The position numbers were made by a program, and so were the translations under genes. This document shows positions 17,613-26,724 of a stretch of 60,932 nucleotides of DNA, piece by piece. The DNA lies in contig JADKBL010000013.1 in assembly GCA_016718875.1 (NCBI GenBank), forward strand, positions 1 to 60,932. The letters are read 5' to 3'. Source of the DNA: Bacteroidota bacterium (lineage in GTDB: Bacteria > Bacteroidota > Bacteroidia > Bacteroidales > VadinHA17). Each line of letters begins with the position of its first letter. Positions within the stretch are counted from its first letter, which is position 1. The notes below the pieces were generated by a model that worked only from the letters and a program-made list of their open reading frames with translations, searched no databases and was not told where the DNA came from.

Positions 17613-18571
17613 TACAACTGCCCCTTAAACATTTTTATGTAAAATTCCGCAACCTCAACAGGATCAGGAAGCACCTTCTTCATTATTGCAGCAGGAACGG
17701 ACTCAATGGACAGAGTGTGAATTTGATTGAAATTGTAGTCCATGTGGTCGCCAAAATATCCCACCGAGAAGTTTTTAGTCTTATAGCCGTAAACTCCATT
17801 TCGACAATGAGTGATAAAATCGGCTCGCTTTAAAGTCGAAATAAAACCTATAAACGCATCTCCAGCAGCAGCGATGTGAATCGGACTCGAATCGTTCGAC
17901 AAAAGCCAATTACAATTTTTAAGAAGATAAACAGTCTCTCTCAAAGAACACTTGTCTCTTAAATCAACATCTACTGATTCATCAATCTCGACATAGCCTT
18001 GCGAAGATCCAGCCTTTTTGCCAATCAAAGCAACAGGAACATCTGCCGACTTCAAGGTCTTAATAAATGAATTCCAAAACCAAGAGGGAATTGTTTTTGA
18101 TTGATAATGTTTGCCAGCATGAACAATAACGCATTTCTTGTCTAAAGCTTCCAAGACCCCAGAATGAGAAATAGCAAATTCAGGAAGTTGAATGGCTCTA
18201 TCCTCAAACGGCATCTGATGACCAAACAAAACAAGCGTCGGATAGTCTATACAGTGAGTCGTCATGTGAGAAAAAAACTGCCAAACCAGATGAGTGACTT
18301 CTTCGTACGAGTTTAAAACTAAAAATTGATCCCAATCAGGCTGACCTTCAACAGTCGACAGATTAAAAACAGATTTAAACCTTATATGCTCAAATAGCTC
18401 TGGCGCATAAGTGGCAAGACTCCACTCGATGTTTTTAAACGCCTTCATCGCATAGCGAATCGTAGGCTCGCAGCAAACCACGTCGCCTATGCCGCCCTTG
18501 ATATTTAATAAAACATTATTGATCGTACCTTTTGAAGAGGCCTCAAGCCTTTTCTCGTAAGGAAGCTTCAC
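17612..18571 (-). CDS. Glycosyltransferase family 9 (heptosyltransferase-like)
   Basis: The 319-aa protein matches the GT-B fold of family 9, the ADP-heptose:LPS heptosyltransferases. Near the N-terminus it has NIKGGIGDVVCCEP, in the middle IVHAGKHYQSKTIPSWFW, and in the C-terminal nucleotide-binding part LLSNDSSPIHIAAA. I chose the GTG at 18571, which has GGGG at 6 bases; TTG codons upstream are alternatives. It is coupled to the methyltransferase gene downstream and lies directly after the three RCC1 fibre genes. It could put a sugar on a fibre protein or on host lipopolysaccharide; the donor is not evident from sequence. Confidence 0.75.
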   Translation of the reverse strand: MKLPYEKRLEASSKGTINNVLLNIKGGIGDVVCCEPTIRYAMKAFKNIEWSLATYAPELFEHIRFKSVFNLSTVEGQPDWDQFLVLNSYEEVTHLVWQFFSHMTTHCIDYPTLVLFGHQMPFEDRAIQLPEFAISHSGVLEALDKKCVIVHAGKHYQSKTIPSWFWNSFIKTLKSADVPVALIGKKAGSSQGYVEIDESVDVDLRDKCSLRETVYLLKNCNWLLSNDSSPIHIAAAGDAFIGFISTLKRADFITHCRNGVYGYKTKNFSVGYFGDHMDYNFNQIHTLSIESVPAAIMKKVLPDPVEVAEFYIKMFKGQL

Positions 18572-18598
18572 AATCAACCCCAACTTTAATCAAACTTT

Positions 18599-19930
18599 TT
18601 AAGTGGAATACTCTAAGACCACTACATAATACAGACCGTTCAAATTCAAGTCAGTAGAAGCAAATCGAGCATTCAAATAACGCGAAATGTTGTATGACGT
18701 GCCTGGAGTTACAGGAATCACGTTCTGATTTAGCAAAAATAATCCGCCACGATCCATTTGAGAATGTGGAAACATCAACACAGGAGATGATCTGGTGGTA
18801 GCAGTACCATCACCTAAGCGACCTGCTGTGTTAAGACCCCACGCATAACCAATTCCATTAGCTAAAATACCAGCACAAAAATTATTGCCTGCTACGATCT
18901 CAGCAAAGCTCAAAGAACCAGATACCAAAACAGGAGTTGATCTTGAAAGCGTAGAGCTATTTCCAAGCTGGCCTGAGGTTCCAAGACCCCACGCCCACGC
19001 CTCTCCATTAGATTTCAACGCAATACTGTGAGTTAAGGATGCCTTAATAGAAACAAAGCTATGACTCCCAGCCACTAAAACAGGCGTGGACTTCGATGCA
19101 GACGTATTATCACCAAGCTGCCCGGAGGTTCCAAGACCCCAGGCCCACGCTTCACCGTTTGCTTTTAGTCCTAGCGCATGAGTTGAACCAGCAGCAATCG
19201 AAGTAAACGAATGAGAGCCTGCCACTAAAACTGGAGTGCTTTTACTCGCAACACTATTGTCCCCAAGCCTGCCATCTGTATTAGTTCCCCAAGACCAAGC
19301 CTCCCCGTTAGCTTTAAGCGCAACAGAAAAGGCCGAGCCAGCAACAACAGAGGTAAAGCTATGGCTTCCGCCAACCAACACAGGAGATGATTTTGCCACA
19401 AGCGTGTTATCCCCAAGAGCTCCGCCTGCGGCGTCACCCCAAGAATATAAATTTCCATCAGCTCGCAAACCATGAGAGTGAGTTAGCCCAGCGGCCACAG
19501 CTACATAACTTAATGCGCCCGTAACCTGCACAGGAGTAGATCGAGTAGTTATGCTGTTATCGCCCAGTCGACCAGAAGTGTTAAGCCCCCAAGCCCATGC
19601 GACACCATTCCCCTGAAGAGCTATGGTATGCGAAGTCCCAGTAGCAATTGTGCGATACCCTCGCGATCCAACAACCGGAACAAAAAATGATTTAGATGTT
19701 GCGGTATTATCACCCAAAGCCCCAGATGTGCCAGTGCCAACAGAATACGCTCTTCCGTCAAAGCTTAAAACTACTTGGGCCGTTCCATGTGAATTCGCGG
19801 CTAAAAGGGCAAAGCCATTTCTAACATAAACAGAAACCCGCACAGCGCCCACGTTTCCAGGACATACCCATGTCGGAGAGCTAAGGTTGCTGCGAGTTCC
19901 CTCAAATGTCTTTACGGCCCAATTGCTCAC
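18599..19930 (-). CDS. RCC1-repeat fibre protein 3
   Basis: A 443-aa protein with an N-terminal adaptor (residues 1-40, SPTWVCPGNVGAVRVSVYVRNG) and about seven RCC1-type repeats. Each repeat is about 50 aa with the core AWGLGTSGQLGDNT and then STPVLVAGSHSF, enough for a seven-bladed propeller. The C-terminal region is conserved in the two paralogues upstream (VTPGTSYNISRY, then YYVVVLEYST). The start is a GTG that overlaps the TGA of the previous paralogue (GTGA), with GAGAGGATG upstream. The shared ends suggest all three copies dock on the same tail structure while the propeller faces outwards. No signal peptide is present, as expected for a virion protein. Confidence 0.75.
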   Translation of the reverse strand: MSNWAVKTFEGTRSNLSSPTWVCPGNVGAVRVSVYVRNGFALLAANSHGTAQVVLSFDGRAYSVGTGTSGALGDNTATSKSFFVPVVGSRGYRTIATGTSHTIALQGNGVAWAWGLNTSGRLGDNSITTRSTPVQVTGALSYVAVAAGLTHSHGLRADGNLYSWGDAAGGALGDNTLVAKSSPVLVGGSHSFTSVVAGSAFSVALKANGEAWSWGTNTDGRLGDNSVASKSTPVLVAGSHSFTSIAAGSTHALGLKANGEAWAWGLGTSGQLGDNTSASKSTPVLVAGSHSFVSIKASLTHSIALKSNGEAWAWGLGTSGQLGNSSTLSRSTPVLVSGSLSFAEIVAGNNFCAGILANGIGYAWGLNTAGRLGDGTATTRSSPVLMFPHSQMDRGGLFLLNQNVIPVTPGTSYNISRYLNARFASTDLNLNGLYYVVVLEYST

Positions 19931-21252
19931 GACATCCTCTCGATTATGATATCAAAAAAGATAGCATTTTCGTTTGCGACAACTTGAGCGCCAACGCTTG
20001 CATTAATTAAAAAGCTTAGATCGTAAGTTTGCCCAGCGGTCACATCTATCACGGCCTTATTTACAGATATAATTCGCTCCTGATTAATCGCAGAAGGAAT
20101 AGTTACAGCAACGGGAGAAGACTTAGATGTAATTGTATTATCCCCAAGCTGGCCAGATGTTCCAAGACCCCATGCATACACCTGATTGTCATGCGCAACT
20201 CCGAATGAAAAATCCAACCCGCAGCCTAAGGTTATAAAACTTAGCGAGCCCGTTACCAAAACCGGAGTGCTCTTGCTTGTCGCCGTTCCGTCGCCAACCT
20301 GACCCGAAGTATTTAACCCCCAAGCCCAAGCCTCGCCGTTTGCCTTTAAGCCAAGAGCGTGAGAACCGCCGCCTACAACCTGAATAAAACTATGTCCGCC
20401 AGCAACCTGAACAGGAGTTGATTTCGAAGCAGACGTATTATCACCAAGCTGGCCTGATGTGCCAAGTCCCCATGCCCAGACTTCACCGTTTGATTTAAGA
20501 CCGTATGCAGACTGCGAGCCTGCACAAACTTGAGAAAAAGTATGACTACCTGAAACCAAAACAGGAGAAGACTTAGATACCGCAGTTCCGTCCCCAAGCT
20601 TTCCGTTTGTTCCTTCGCCCCATGAATACGCCGCACCAGCAGCGGTTCTTGCCAAAGAATACGAGGTTCCAGCGCAAACTTGCGCAAACGAAAGACTTCC
20701 AACCACTAAAATAGGCGATGATTTAGCAAGAACCGTTTCATCACCTAACTGACCAGCCGCATTTGCGCCCCATGTGTAAGCACTAGTTCCAACTAATCCT
20801 ACGCAATGGGTATTTCCAGCGACGACTGAAGAAAAGCTTAAAGTACCAACCACAGCAGTAGGCGTTGACCTAACCGTGACATTGTTCTGGCCGAGCTGCC
20901 CGGAAGCATTTGCTCCCCATGACCAAGCCTCGCCATTTCTTTTTACAGCAACACCAAACGCTGTGCCATTTGTGATGTTCACAAAGCTATGAGAACCCAA
21001 AACTAAAACAGGAGTTGATTTGGCCAAAGCTGTATTGTCGCCGATAGCCCCCGTAGTGGCCGCTCCCCAACCATAAGGAACACCTTCCGAATTAGCCGAA
21101 TGAGCAGTTGCACCGAGACCTTTAGACGCAATATGAAAACGACTCTTTTTATAAGACGTGACTAAAACTTTTTTAACTTCAATAGGCGCAGTCCAAGTTT
21201 GCGGAACATGAGGAAGGTATCTAAAACTCTGAGCTCTAAAGTTTTTGTTCAT
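19927..21252 (-). CDS. RCC1-repeat fibre protein 2
   Basis: The middle member (441 aa) of the tandem RCC1 family, with the same three-part layout. The adaptor is residues about 1-40 (FRYLPHVPQTWTAPIEVKKVLV), the propeller spans about residues 45-370 with blades such as YTWGANAAGQLGDET, and the C-terminal docking region is VTAGQTYDLSFLIN, then FFDIIIERMS. Its ATG overlaps the stop of the first copy (ATGA). The repeats closest to copy 3 are nearly identical at protein level (AWAWGLGTSGQLGDNTSASKST), a sign of recent duplication or gene conversion. Confidence 0.75.
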   Translation of the reverse strand: MNKNFRAQSFRYLPHVPQTWTAPIEVKKVLVTSYKKSRFHIASKGLGATAHSANSEGVPYGWGAATTGAIGDNTALAKSTPVLVLGSHSFVNITNGTAFGVAVKRNGEAWSWGANASGQLGQNNVTVRSTPTAVVGTLSFSSVVAGNTHCVGLVGTSAYTWGANAAGQLGDETVLAKSSPILVVGSLSFAQVCAGTSYSLARTAAGAAYSWGEGTNGKLGDGTAVSKSSPVLVSGSHTFSQVCAGSQSAYGLKSNGEVWAWGLGTSGQLGDNTSASKSTPVQVAGGHSFIQVVGGGSHALGLKANGEAWAWGLNTSGQVGDGTATSKSTPVLVTGSLSFITLGCGLDFSFGVAHDNQVYAWGLGTSGQLGDNTITSKSSPVAVTIPSAINQERIISVNKAVIDVTAGQTYDLSFLINASVGAQVVANENAIFFDIIIERMS

Positions 21253-22601
21253 GCAAAATACTCCAGAGCAACAAGATATGAGGTCGTAAATCCCTTTGCT
21301 ATTTCTTGCGATCCAATTTTAGCAGGCTCACTTGTGTCAATTTCATAAGTTTGATTCGGATTTACCGAGTAAACGCCCTCTGTCAGAAGAGTCATCACAG
21401 GAGCGTTAAAGCCAGCCGGAGCATTAAAAAGTATTGGAGTAGAATATCCAGTCTCGACCAAGGTGCCAGCACCGAAATAAAATCCTGCGTCTAGGCCCCA
21501 TTGCCAAACTTCTCCGTTTGCTTTGAAACCCACGCCAACGCTCATAGACCTACGAGGTATTGAAACAAAACTATGGCCTCCAGCCACAAGAACAGGTGTT
21601 GATTTGTCGACAATTGTTCCGTCCCCAAGATAACCCCAGTTGTTTGCTCCCCATGCCCAAATTTCTCCGTTTGCCTTCAAACCAAGGCCCGCACCAAGAT
21701 TAATGGCGCCGAGCTGGACAAAAGAATGTCCGCCTGAAACTAAGACTGGAGTTGAGGCATCAACAATCGAATTGTCGCCAAGCTGACCAACAGTATTACT
21801 TCCCCAGGCCCAAGCCTCGCCATTTGCCTTTAAAGCGTAAACAGAATATGAGCCAGGAGCTACCTGAACAAAGGAATGCCCTCCCACGACTGCTACAGGA
21901 GAAGACCTTGTGACAAGCGTACCATCTCCAAGGTCACCAGTAAGATTCTGACCCCACGAGTAAACAGTTCCATCTGCCAAAAGTGCGTATGCGCAAGTCT
22001 CTGAAGAGGAAATTTCTACCGCGCTTAAAGATCCCGTTGTTAAAACAGGAGTTGATCTGTTTGTAGCGGTATTATCTCCAACCTGTCCAACTGAATTCTC
22101 TCCCCAGCCCCAAATCTGACCGTTCGATTTGATGCCATGTATAGCACGTCTGCCTGCATCTAAAGTTATAAACGAATGACCGCCAAGAACCAGCACAGGA
22201 CTCGATCTTGAAACGATCGTATTATCGCCAACCTCGCCGAAAACATTCTGCCCCCAACCATACGCGATTCCAGAAGTAGTTAAGCCGTGAGAACTCCCGT
22301 CAGAGCCAACAAGTATTTTCCATTTCAATCCGCCGAGTATCGGAACCGGAGTTGAGGCGAAAGTGTCTATTGAGTTATCACCTCTCTGCCCAAAATTCCC
22401 AGCCGCCCAAGCAAATCCATCATTCTTAGAGTTCAATCCAAAATATGTGTATTGAGTTCCAGAGTTATTGCTGGACCAATAAGCAAGTCCACCAGTTTTA
22501 AAAACATAAGCTTTTACTTGCTTAACCTCAGCAGGAGCGGTCCAAGAATAGGTCGCCCCGATCCTAGGTTGAAAAAATTTAATTACTCTGTTCTTTGGCA
22601 T
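21249..22601 (-). CDS. RCC1-repeat fibre protein 1
   Basis: The first of three tandem RCC1-repeat proteins (450 aa from the ATG at 22601, where the sequence begins MPKNRVIKFFQPRIG; residues in frame further upstream overlap the previous gene). The adaptor ATYSWTAPAEVKQVKAYVFK is followed by seven or so blades (GWGQNVFGEVGDNTIVSRSS) and the docking end VNPNQTYEIDT, then TSYLVALEYFA. RCC1 propellers are best known from eukaryotic chromatin and ubiquitin-ligase proteins, but also occur in bacterial surface proteins. Here they probably display receptor-binding loops. It lies directly after the small fibre gene at 22609. Confidence 0.75.
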   Translation of the reverse strand: MPKNRVIKFFQPRIGATYSWTAPAEVKQVKAYVFKTGGLAYWSSNNSGTQYTYFGLNSKNDGFAWAAGNFGQRGDNSIDTFASTPVPILGGLKWKILVGSDGSSHGLTTSGIAYGWGQNVFGEVGDNTIVSRSSPVLVLGGHSFITLDAGRRAIHGIKSNGQIWGWGENSVGQVGDNTATNRSTPVLTTGSLSAVEISSSETCAYALLADGTVYSWGQNLTGDLGDGTLVTRSSPVAVVGGHSFVQVAPGSYSVYALKANGEAWAWGSNTVGQLGDNSIVDASTPVLVSGGHSFVQLGAINLGAGLGLKANGEIWAWGANNWGYLGDGTIVDKSTPVLVAGGHSFVSIPRRSMSVGVGFKANGEVWQWGLDAGFYFGAGTLVETGYSTPILFNAPAGFNAPVMTLLTEGVYSVNPNQTYEIDTSEPAKIGSQEIAKGFTTSYLVALEYFA

Positions 22602-22608
22602 ACACAAC

Positions 22609-23010
22609 TCACAACAAAGTCCAATCGCTGCCCGTAAAAATAAAAGACCATGTGCCGTAATCAACGTCCATCGAGTAGTTCCCAGAAACACTTGCTATCG
22701 TCTGACTGCCATCTCGAACAAATGTTGCAGGATTCGTCGCCGCTGAACCCACATGATCCTTAAATGTAATAGTAAATCCACTCGCAGGAGAAGCTTGTGC
22801 GTTGATAGTTCTCGCCGCACTCGTGTCGACACGAATCACGCGACCGTTGTCAGTTGTAGTGAGGGTGTAAGGATAGGAGCCTCCAGCAGGAGTAATGATG
22901 CCGCCAGTTGCGATCCCGCCACTGACGCTTCCTCCGCCGCCTCCGCCAACCGCGCTTCCAACAAAGAAGTCGCCAGTTGTATCCTCTACTTCTATATACT
23001 TTCTGGCCAT
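22609..23010 (-). CDS. Small fibre-region protein, 133 aa
   Basis: A 133-aa protein with an N-terminal stretch, a glycine linker (GGGGGGSVSGGIATGG, about 22-37), and a beta-rich C-terminal domain. That domain has a TTTDNGRVIRVDTSAARTIN pattern and ends TWSFIFTGSDWTLL, as in many short phage fibre or capsid-decoration domains. A GGGGTTGAG leader precedes the ATG. It is the first gene after the terminator at 23031-23054 and may open the RCC1 transcript. Confidence 0.6.
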   Translation of the reverse strand: MARKYIEVEDTTGDFFVGSAVGGGGGGSVSGGIATGGIITPAGGSYPYTLTTTDNGRVIRVDTSAARTINAQASPASGFTITFKDHVGSAATNPATFVRDGSQTIASVSGNYSMDVDYGTWSFIFTGSDWTLL

Positions 23011-23030
23011 CTCAACCCCAAGCTCAAAAT

Positions 23031-23058
23031 AAGAAGGGGCATACGCCCCTTCTTTTAT
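23031..23058 (-). terminator. Intrinsic terminator after the gp37-like fibre gene
   Basis: A perfect 10-bp stem (AAGAAGGGGC / GCCCCTTCTT) with a 4-base loop lies 16 bp past the stop of the gene at 23071. The T-rich tract is better on the plus strand (TTCTTTTATT) but TTATTTT follows on the minus strand, so it may work in both directions. Confidence 0.7.
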
Positions 23059-23070
23059 TCATTTACATGA

Positions 23071-24228
23071 TTAGAAATAAAACTTGTGCTCAGGCTCAAA
23101 ACGAAGAGCTGTCGCAGACAATGCGCGTCCAACTTTGTATGCTGAATTTCCAGCAGTTGTTGCAAGAGAAGCGTAAGCAACAAGTGCTCCTGCGGTCGCT
23201 GTGCTGACGTAGTAGTCAAGACCAGGAGTCAATCCGGACAATCCAGAAATTATTGCGCCCTGACGAACAGTGATAAGTCCGCTTGCAGTAGCAGCGATTG
23301 AAGCTGCATCAACAACTCCCAAAGCAAAATCGCCAAGGTTGGCAACTGTCCCTTGAGCCAAATCAACATCGCCATCTGCTTTCACATAAACAACTTGGCC
23401 AGCAGTAATTGTGCCAGCGTTATCATTTGTTTTTGTAATTGTTGGATCCCAAGCGACATCTCCAGAAACGATACGAACACCCTCTCCAGTCGAAACTGTA
23501 ACCGCATCACCAACAAGCGCGATACCATCGCCAGCGTTTACATCAAGAGTAACACCAGTCTTAGTCAAACCATTTCCTGCAATAACAGCAGTTGGGTAGA
23601 CAACGAAGTTAAGCGCAGTTGTGTCAATAGTAATTGGATTGTTCGTAGCCAAGATAAACGCAGTATCGGCGTTGTCAGTTCCCTCTTGAGCCGACACAAG
23701 GATGCCGCCCTCAACTTCTGAGTTTTGATCAAAATCAGTAGCGCGAGTCAAAATGAAAGGGTTAGAGCCGTCGCCAGTCGCCGTAACAGTATAAATTCCG
23801 TTATCAGCCCCAGCCACTTGGTTTTTTACGAGAATTCTCTCTCCGCCGACAGCATTAACTCCATCGACTGTTAAAAAGCCGTTTGCATTGGCTGTCAAAG
23901 TCTTACCAACGCCAGAGCCCGCAGCAGTAACCGCGTTCAAAGCAGCAGCAGTCGCCAATCGCACAGGAGTTTTTGCTCCAGTAACTCCAGCAACAAACGA
24001 ATCGACATACGACTTGTTTGTAAGATCACTTCCGTTTGCCGGAGTAAAGCTCGAGCGAGCAGCTCTTGATCCGAAGTCGAAATAAGCACTACCTCCAGAG
24101 CCGCCTTGAGCAAGCTCGAGAGTGTCTGCGCCAATTCGCACTGAAGTAAAGTCTACCGTCTGAGCATTTGAAGGCGTGCGCGTTGGCTTGCCAGACGCCG
24201 CCACTACCAATAGATCCAAATTTGCCAT
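23071..24228 (-). CDS. Tail fibre protein with common phage fibre repeats
   Basis: The 385-aa protein has the widespread phage-fibre segments DLTNKSYVDSFVAG (about 84-97) and AVGGERILVKNQVAGADNGIYTVTATG (about 127-153), followed by ILTRATDFDQNSEV. These give a trimeric beta-structured shaft. The C-terminal third is acidic and Val/Ala-rich and ends in SATALRFEPEHKFYF. Its start is directly behind the stop of the gene at 24230. It is followed by a terminator. Confidence 0.75.
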   Translation of the reverse strand: MANLDLLVVAASGKPTRTPSNAQTVDFTSVRIGADTLELAQGGSGGSAYFDFGSRAARSSFTPANGSDLTNKSYVDSFVAGVTGAKTPVRLATAAALNAVTAAGSGVGKTLTANANGFLTVDGVNAVGGERILVKNQVAGADNGIYTVTATGDGSNPFILTRATDFDQNSEVEGGILVSAQEGTDNADTAFILATNNPITIDTTALNFVVYPTAVIAGNGLTKTGVTLDVNAGDGIALVGDAVTVSTGEGVRIVSGDVAWDPTITKTNDNAGTITAGQVVYVKADGDVDLAQGTVANLGDFALGVVDAASIAATASGLITVRQGAIISGLSGLTPGLDYYVSTATAGALVAYASLATTAGNSAYKVGRALSATALRFEPEHKFYF

Positions 24229-24229
24229 T

Positions 24230-24559
24230 TTATTCCTCCGCGATTATCACTGTTTTTAAATGTGACTTGATACCATGCTTAGCCGCAAATTCTGCTAGGT
24301 CTTGAGACGCCCGCCTGTGCCATTCTAACGCAAGTGCGGCAAACAACTGCATGGAGTTAAACTTCAACGCATCTTTTTTGAGCCTGGCCATATCGGTCAG
24401 CACAATCAAATCGCTACTCGGTAATTGTATTGCCTCAATAAGCTTTTTTCTAGGCAATTTTTTGCCCGAAGAACGCTTTGCCTCCATGTCCAATTGATTG
24501 GACACGGGCTTTGATTGCGCTTTCTTTGCTCTCTTCTTACGGCCTCGCGATAACGTCAC
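24230..24559 (-). CDS. Small basic protein, 109 aa
   Basis: A Lys/Arg-rich protein. With the GTG at 24559 it begins VTLSRGRKKRAKKAQ and overlaps the upstream fibre gene by 23 bp. An ATG at 24487 (MEAKRSSGKK) is the alternative and would place a dispersed palindrome copy right at its leader. The second half looks helical (ARLKKDALKFNSMQLFAALALEWHRRASQDLAEFAAKHG). No family is recognised. A basic helical protein between fibre genes may be a chaperone or a nucleic-acid binder, but nothing decides this. Confidence 0.5.
   Translation of the reverse strand: MTLSRGRKKRAKKAQSKPVSNQLDMEAKRSSGKKLPRKKLIEAIQLPSSDLIVLTDMARLKKDALKFNSMQLFAALALEWHRRASQDLAEFAAKHGIKSHLKTVIIAEE
24488..24503. repeat. Dispersed palindrome, copy 3
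   Basis: Perfect consensus GTCCAATTGATTGGAC, encoding SNQLD on the minus strand in a basic linker, one base before an in-frame ATG. Confidence 0.9.
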
Positions 24560-25103
24560 TAAACACCACCAAATCGGTCGCAACGGCTGAAGCTGCCCCA
24601 GCCGGGCAATCCGCAACGCCAACCTTAATGATTGAATCATTACTTCCTGTAAAGCCAGAAACGGTATTTACGTATCCGCCGTTTTCGTCCAAATAAATAT
24701 CGTCGCCAGGAGAAAATCCAAGCCCAGACACGGCGTTCTCGACATTCGCACCAATTAACAAAACATTAAATAACTGACCAACCGAAGAAACAGACTCCAT
24801 GGTAAACCCAATATAAAACTGCCCGTCAGCAGAGTCAGAATCAGCAGCAATCACTCTACCATTTGGCTTTTTAGAGACCGGAACTTTATTAGCTATCGGA
24901 GCCTCATCGCTCTGCATTTGCTTCAATAAAAAGTTGGCACCACCGCCCCCTCCAGATCCAAGCTCCTCTGAAACCCCACTAAAATTTTTGTAAGTGGGAG
25001 TGTTCGCGTTAGTTGAATCAATATACAGAGTGCCGTTCGGCGCCTCAGAAGGAGTTATGGGCTCCATAGCAACAAATTTTAATTTTCCACCAGCTAAAGC
25101 CAT
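24537..25103 (-). CDS. Short fibre protein, 188 aa
   Basis: An N-terminal fibre motif (ITPSEAPNGTLYIDSTNANTP) resembles the GxxYYD/GTLYID segments that start many phage fibre subunits. A Gly linker (GSGGGGGAN, about 49-57) and a beta-rich C-terminal domain with LGFSPGDDIYLDENGGYV follow. That last motif is seen in phage proteins that report on 'transfer' or trimerisation domains, but I cannot name the family. It is the upstream neighbour of the small basic gene, which it overlaps. Confidence 0.6.
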   Translation of the reverse strand: MALAGGKLKFVAMEPITPSEAPNGTLYIDSTNANTPTYKNFSGVSEELGSGGGGGANFLLKQMQSDEAPIANKVPVSKKPNGRVIAADSDSADGQFYIGFTMESVSSVGQLFNVLLIGANVENAVSGLGFSPGDDIYLDENGGYVNTVSGFTGSNDSIIKVGVADCPAGAASAVATDLVVFSDVIARP

Positions 25104-25111
25104 TCGCTACC

Positions 25112-26707
25112 TCACACCGAGTTTGCCTGAATAACGCCATTCACAACTTCTATTCTCCAGACAGTAGAGTTGGCCGTGTCCTTAACATAAAGACCAGCCC
25201 AACCCTTCGAAGTTGTGCCCAGATATCTATTTCCGTTTATATCTGGAGCAGGGTTTGTAGTTATTGAATTCAGGTCAATCCCAGGATTAACCGTAATAGT
25301 TCCACCAACATCTCGCCTCACAGTCACTCGAGTTCCGAGCTTGTTAAGAGGACGCGCAAACTCAACTTGAGTTGCGCTGTTCTTTCGATAATCAGTATCT
25401 AAGCCACTACTGATGCTCTGCTTTTGCTTGGCACCATTTACGAAAACAGTAATATCAAAATCAGCATTGCTTGCTGAAAAATCAAAATCAGTAATATCAA
25501 AAAGAGTCTGTCCGCTCGTACTTGAAATAACAAAGTCCTGCTCAAGACCACCAGCCTGACCATTGTAAACCACGTTTAAAAATGGCCTCATATCAAGAAG
25601 ATCTGTCGCCGGACTAAGATTTTTTAAATTGCCAGAACCATCAGTCGAGGCAACAAACGCACACACCGGAAGCCTGATTCCGTTTGCTATCGGTAAATTT
25701 TCCGGAAGCACAGCATCAGCATAGGTTGAGTAAATAGTGCCGTAGTCGACAATGATCTTATCCTCTTGAGTAACGCTAACAAGTCCGACCTGAAAAGAGT
25801 CCGGCGTTCCGCTCACTGAAGCAATTGGAAAAGAATTGTTTCCAGCAACCCCATGTGCGCCGCCAATCAATCCAGTCACAACATTCAAATTTGTAACCTG
25901 ATCGTTGTTTGGACCGCCATTGTATTGGCCAGAAATATTTCTCGGAAACTTCGAGGCAACACGAGCCTGAATATAGGTGTAAACACGCTTATTGTTTACC
26001 TTCTTCTGAGAAGGCAAAATCTCAATCACCTTGTAATCAGAAACACTAACATTTGCGCGACACAAATCTTGCCAAGCAAAAATATATTCAAGCTTCTCCC
26101 AAGCCGAAACTGGCATAAAGCCAGCACGCTGAGGAGTCGAAAGCGGCGATGTTCTAGGATAGCCCGTATCGTTGTACCCTATGTCGACTGAATCAATAGG
26201 GGTAAATGGGGCAGCAGGAACATCTATGTGGCCGATAACAATTACCGAAGGATCTTCATCAATATAATCAGCATTTACTAACGCCGCATAAAGCGTGCTT
26301 TCGGCACCGATCTGGTAGGCGGCATCAATGATAATATAAACTCGCTCGCCATCTCTTCCAGTCGCATCAAACGTCATCGTTGAATTTGGACCAGGAGGAA
26401 TCATAATGGTCTTCGAATAACCATTAGAACTTTGCTGGACTGCTATGCTGTAGCCAACCGTCTCGTCAAAGTTACCACTAACATATCCACCCTGCATTCC
26501 AGTGCCGAGACCGCCAGAAACAGAACCCGGACCAACAGTAAGCCCTCTTGACCCAGGACCAGGCGAAATCACAAATCCCGAGTAGATCCCTTTAGCGAAA
26601 ACACCGAACATTTTTTTGTTCAAAGCATCAGAAACGTAAGGCTCTTTCCAACGAACCTTTACATATTCTTTGCTGAGATTCTTTTGGTCAAAAATTGTTC
26701 CCGCCAC
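25112..26707 (-). CDS. Baseplate-proximal fibre protein, 531 aa
   Basis: The protein has an N-terminal attachment region (MAGTIFDQKNLSKEYVKVRWKEP) followed by segments typical of baseplate-bound fibre hinge proteins: GSRGLTVGPGSVSGG, then GERVYIIIDAAYQIG. The region about 385-470 (GLEQDFVISSTSGQTLFDIT, then TVFVNGAKQKQ) is a common phage fibre module. It ends with a short motif for attachment of a pyocin-knob-like tip (GNRYLGTTSKGWAGLYVKDT). Its neighbours are a tail-collar protein upstream and further fibres downstream. Confidence 0.65.
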   Translation of the reverse strand: MAGTIFDQKNLSKEYVKVRWKEPYVSDALNKKMFGVFAKGIYSGFVISPGPGSRGLTVGPGSVSGGLGTGMQGGYVSGNFDETVGYSIAVQQSSNGYSKTIMIPPGPNSTMTFDATGRDGERVYIIIDAAYQIGAESTLYAALVNADYIDEDPSVIVIGHIDVPAAPFTPIDSVDIGYNDTGYPRTSPLSTPQRAGFMPVSAWEKLEYIFAWQDLCRANVSVSDYKVIEILPSQKKVNNKRVYTYIQARVASKFPRNISGQYNGGPNNDQVTNLNVVTGLIGGAHGVAGNNSFPIASVSGTPDSFQVGLVSVTQEDKIIVDYGTIYSTYADAVLPENLPIANGIRLPVCAFVASTDGSGNLKNLSPATDLLDMRPFLNVVYNGQAGGLEQDFVISSTSGQTLFDITDFDFSASNADFDITVFVNGAKQKQSISSGLDTDYRKNSATQVEFARPLNKLGTRVTVRRDVGGTITVNPGIDLNSITTNPAPDINGNRYLGTTSKGWAGLYVKDTANSTVWRIEVVNGVIQANSV

Positions 26708-26724
26708 GACATCCCCTCAAATCA

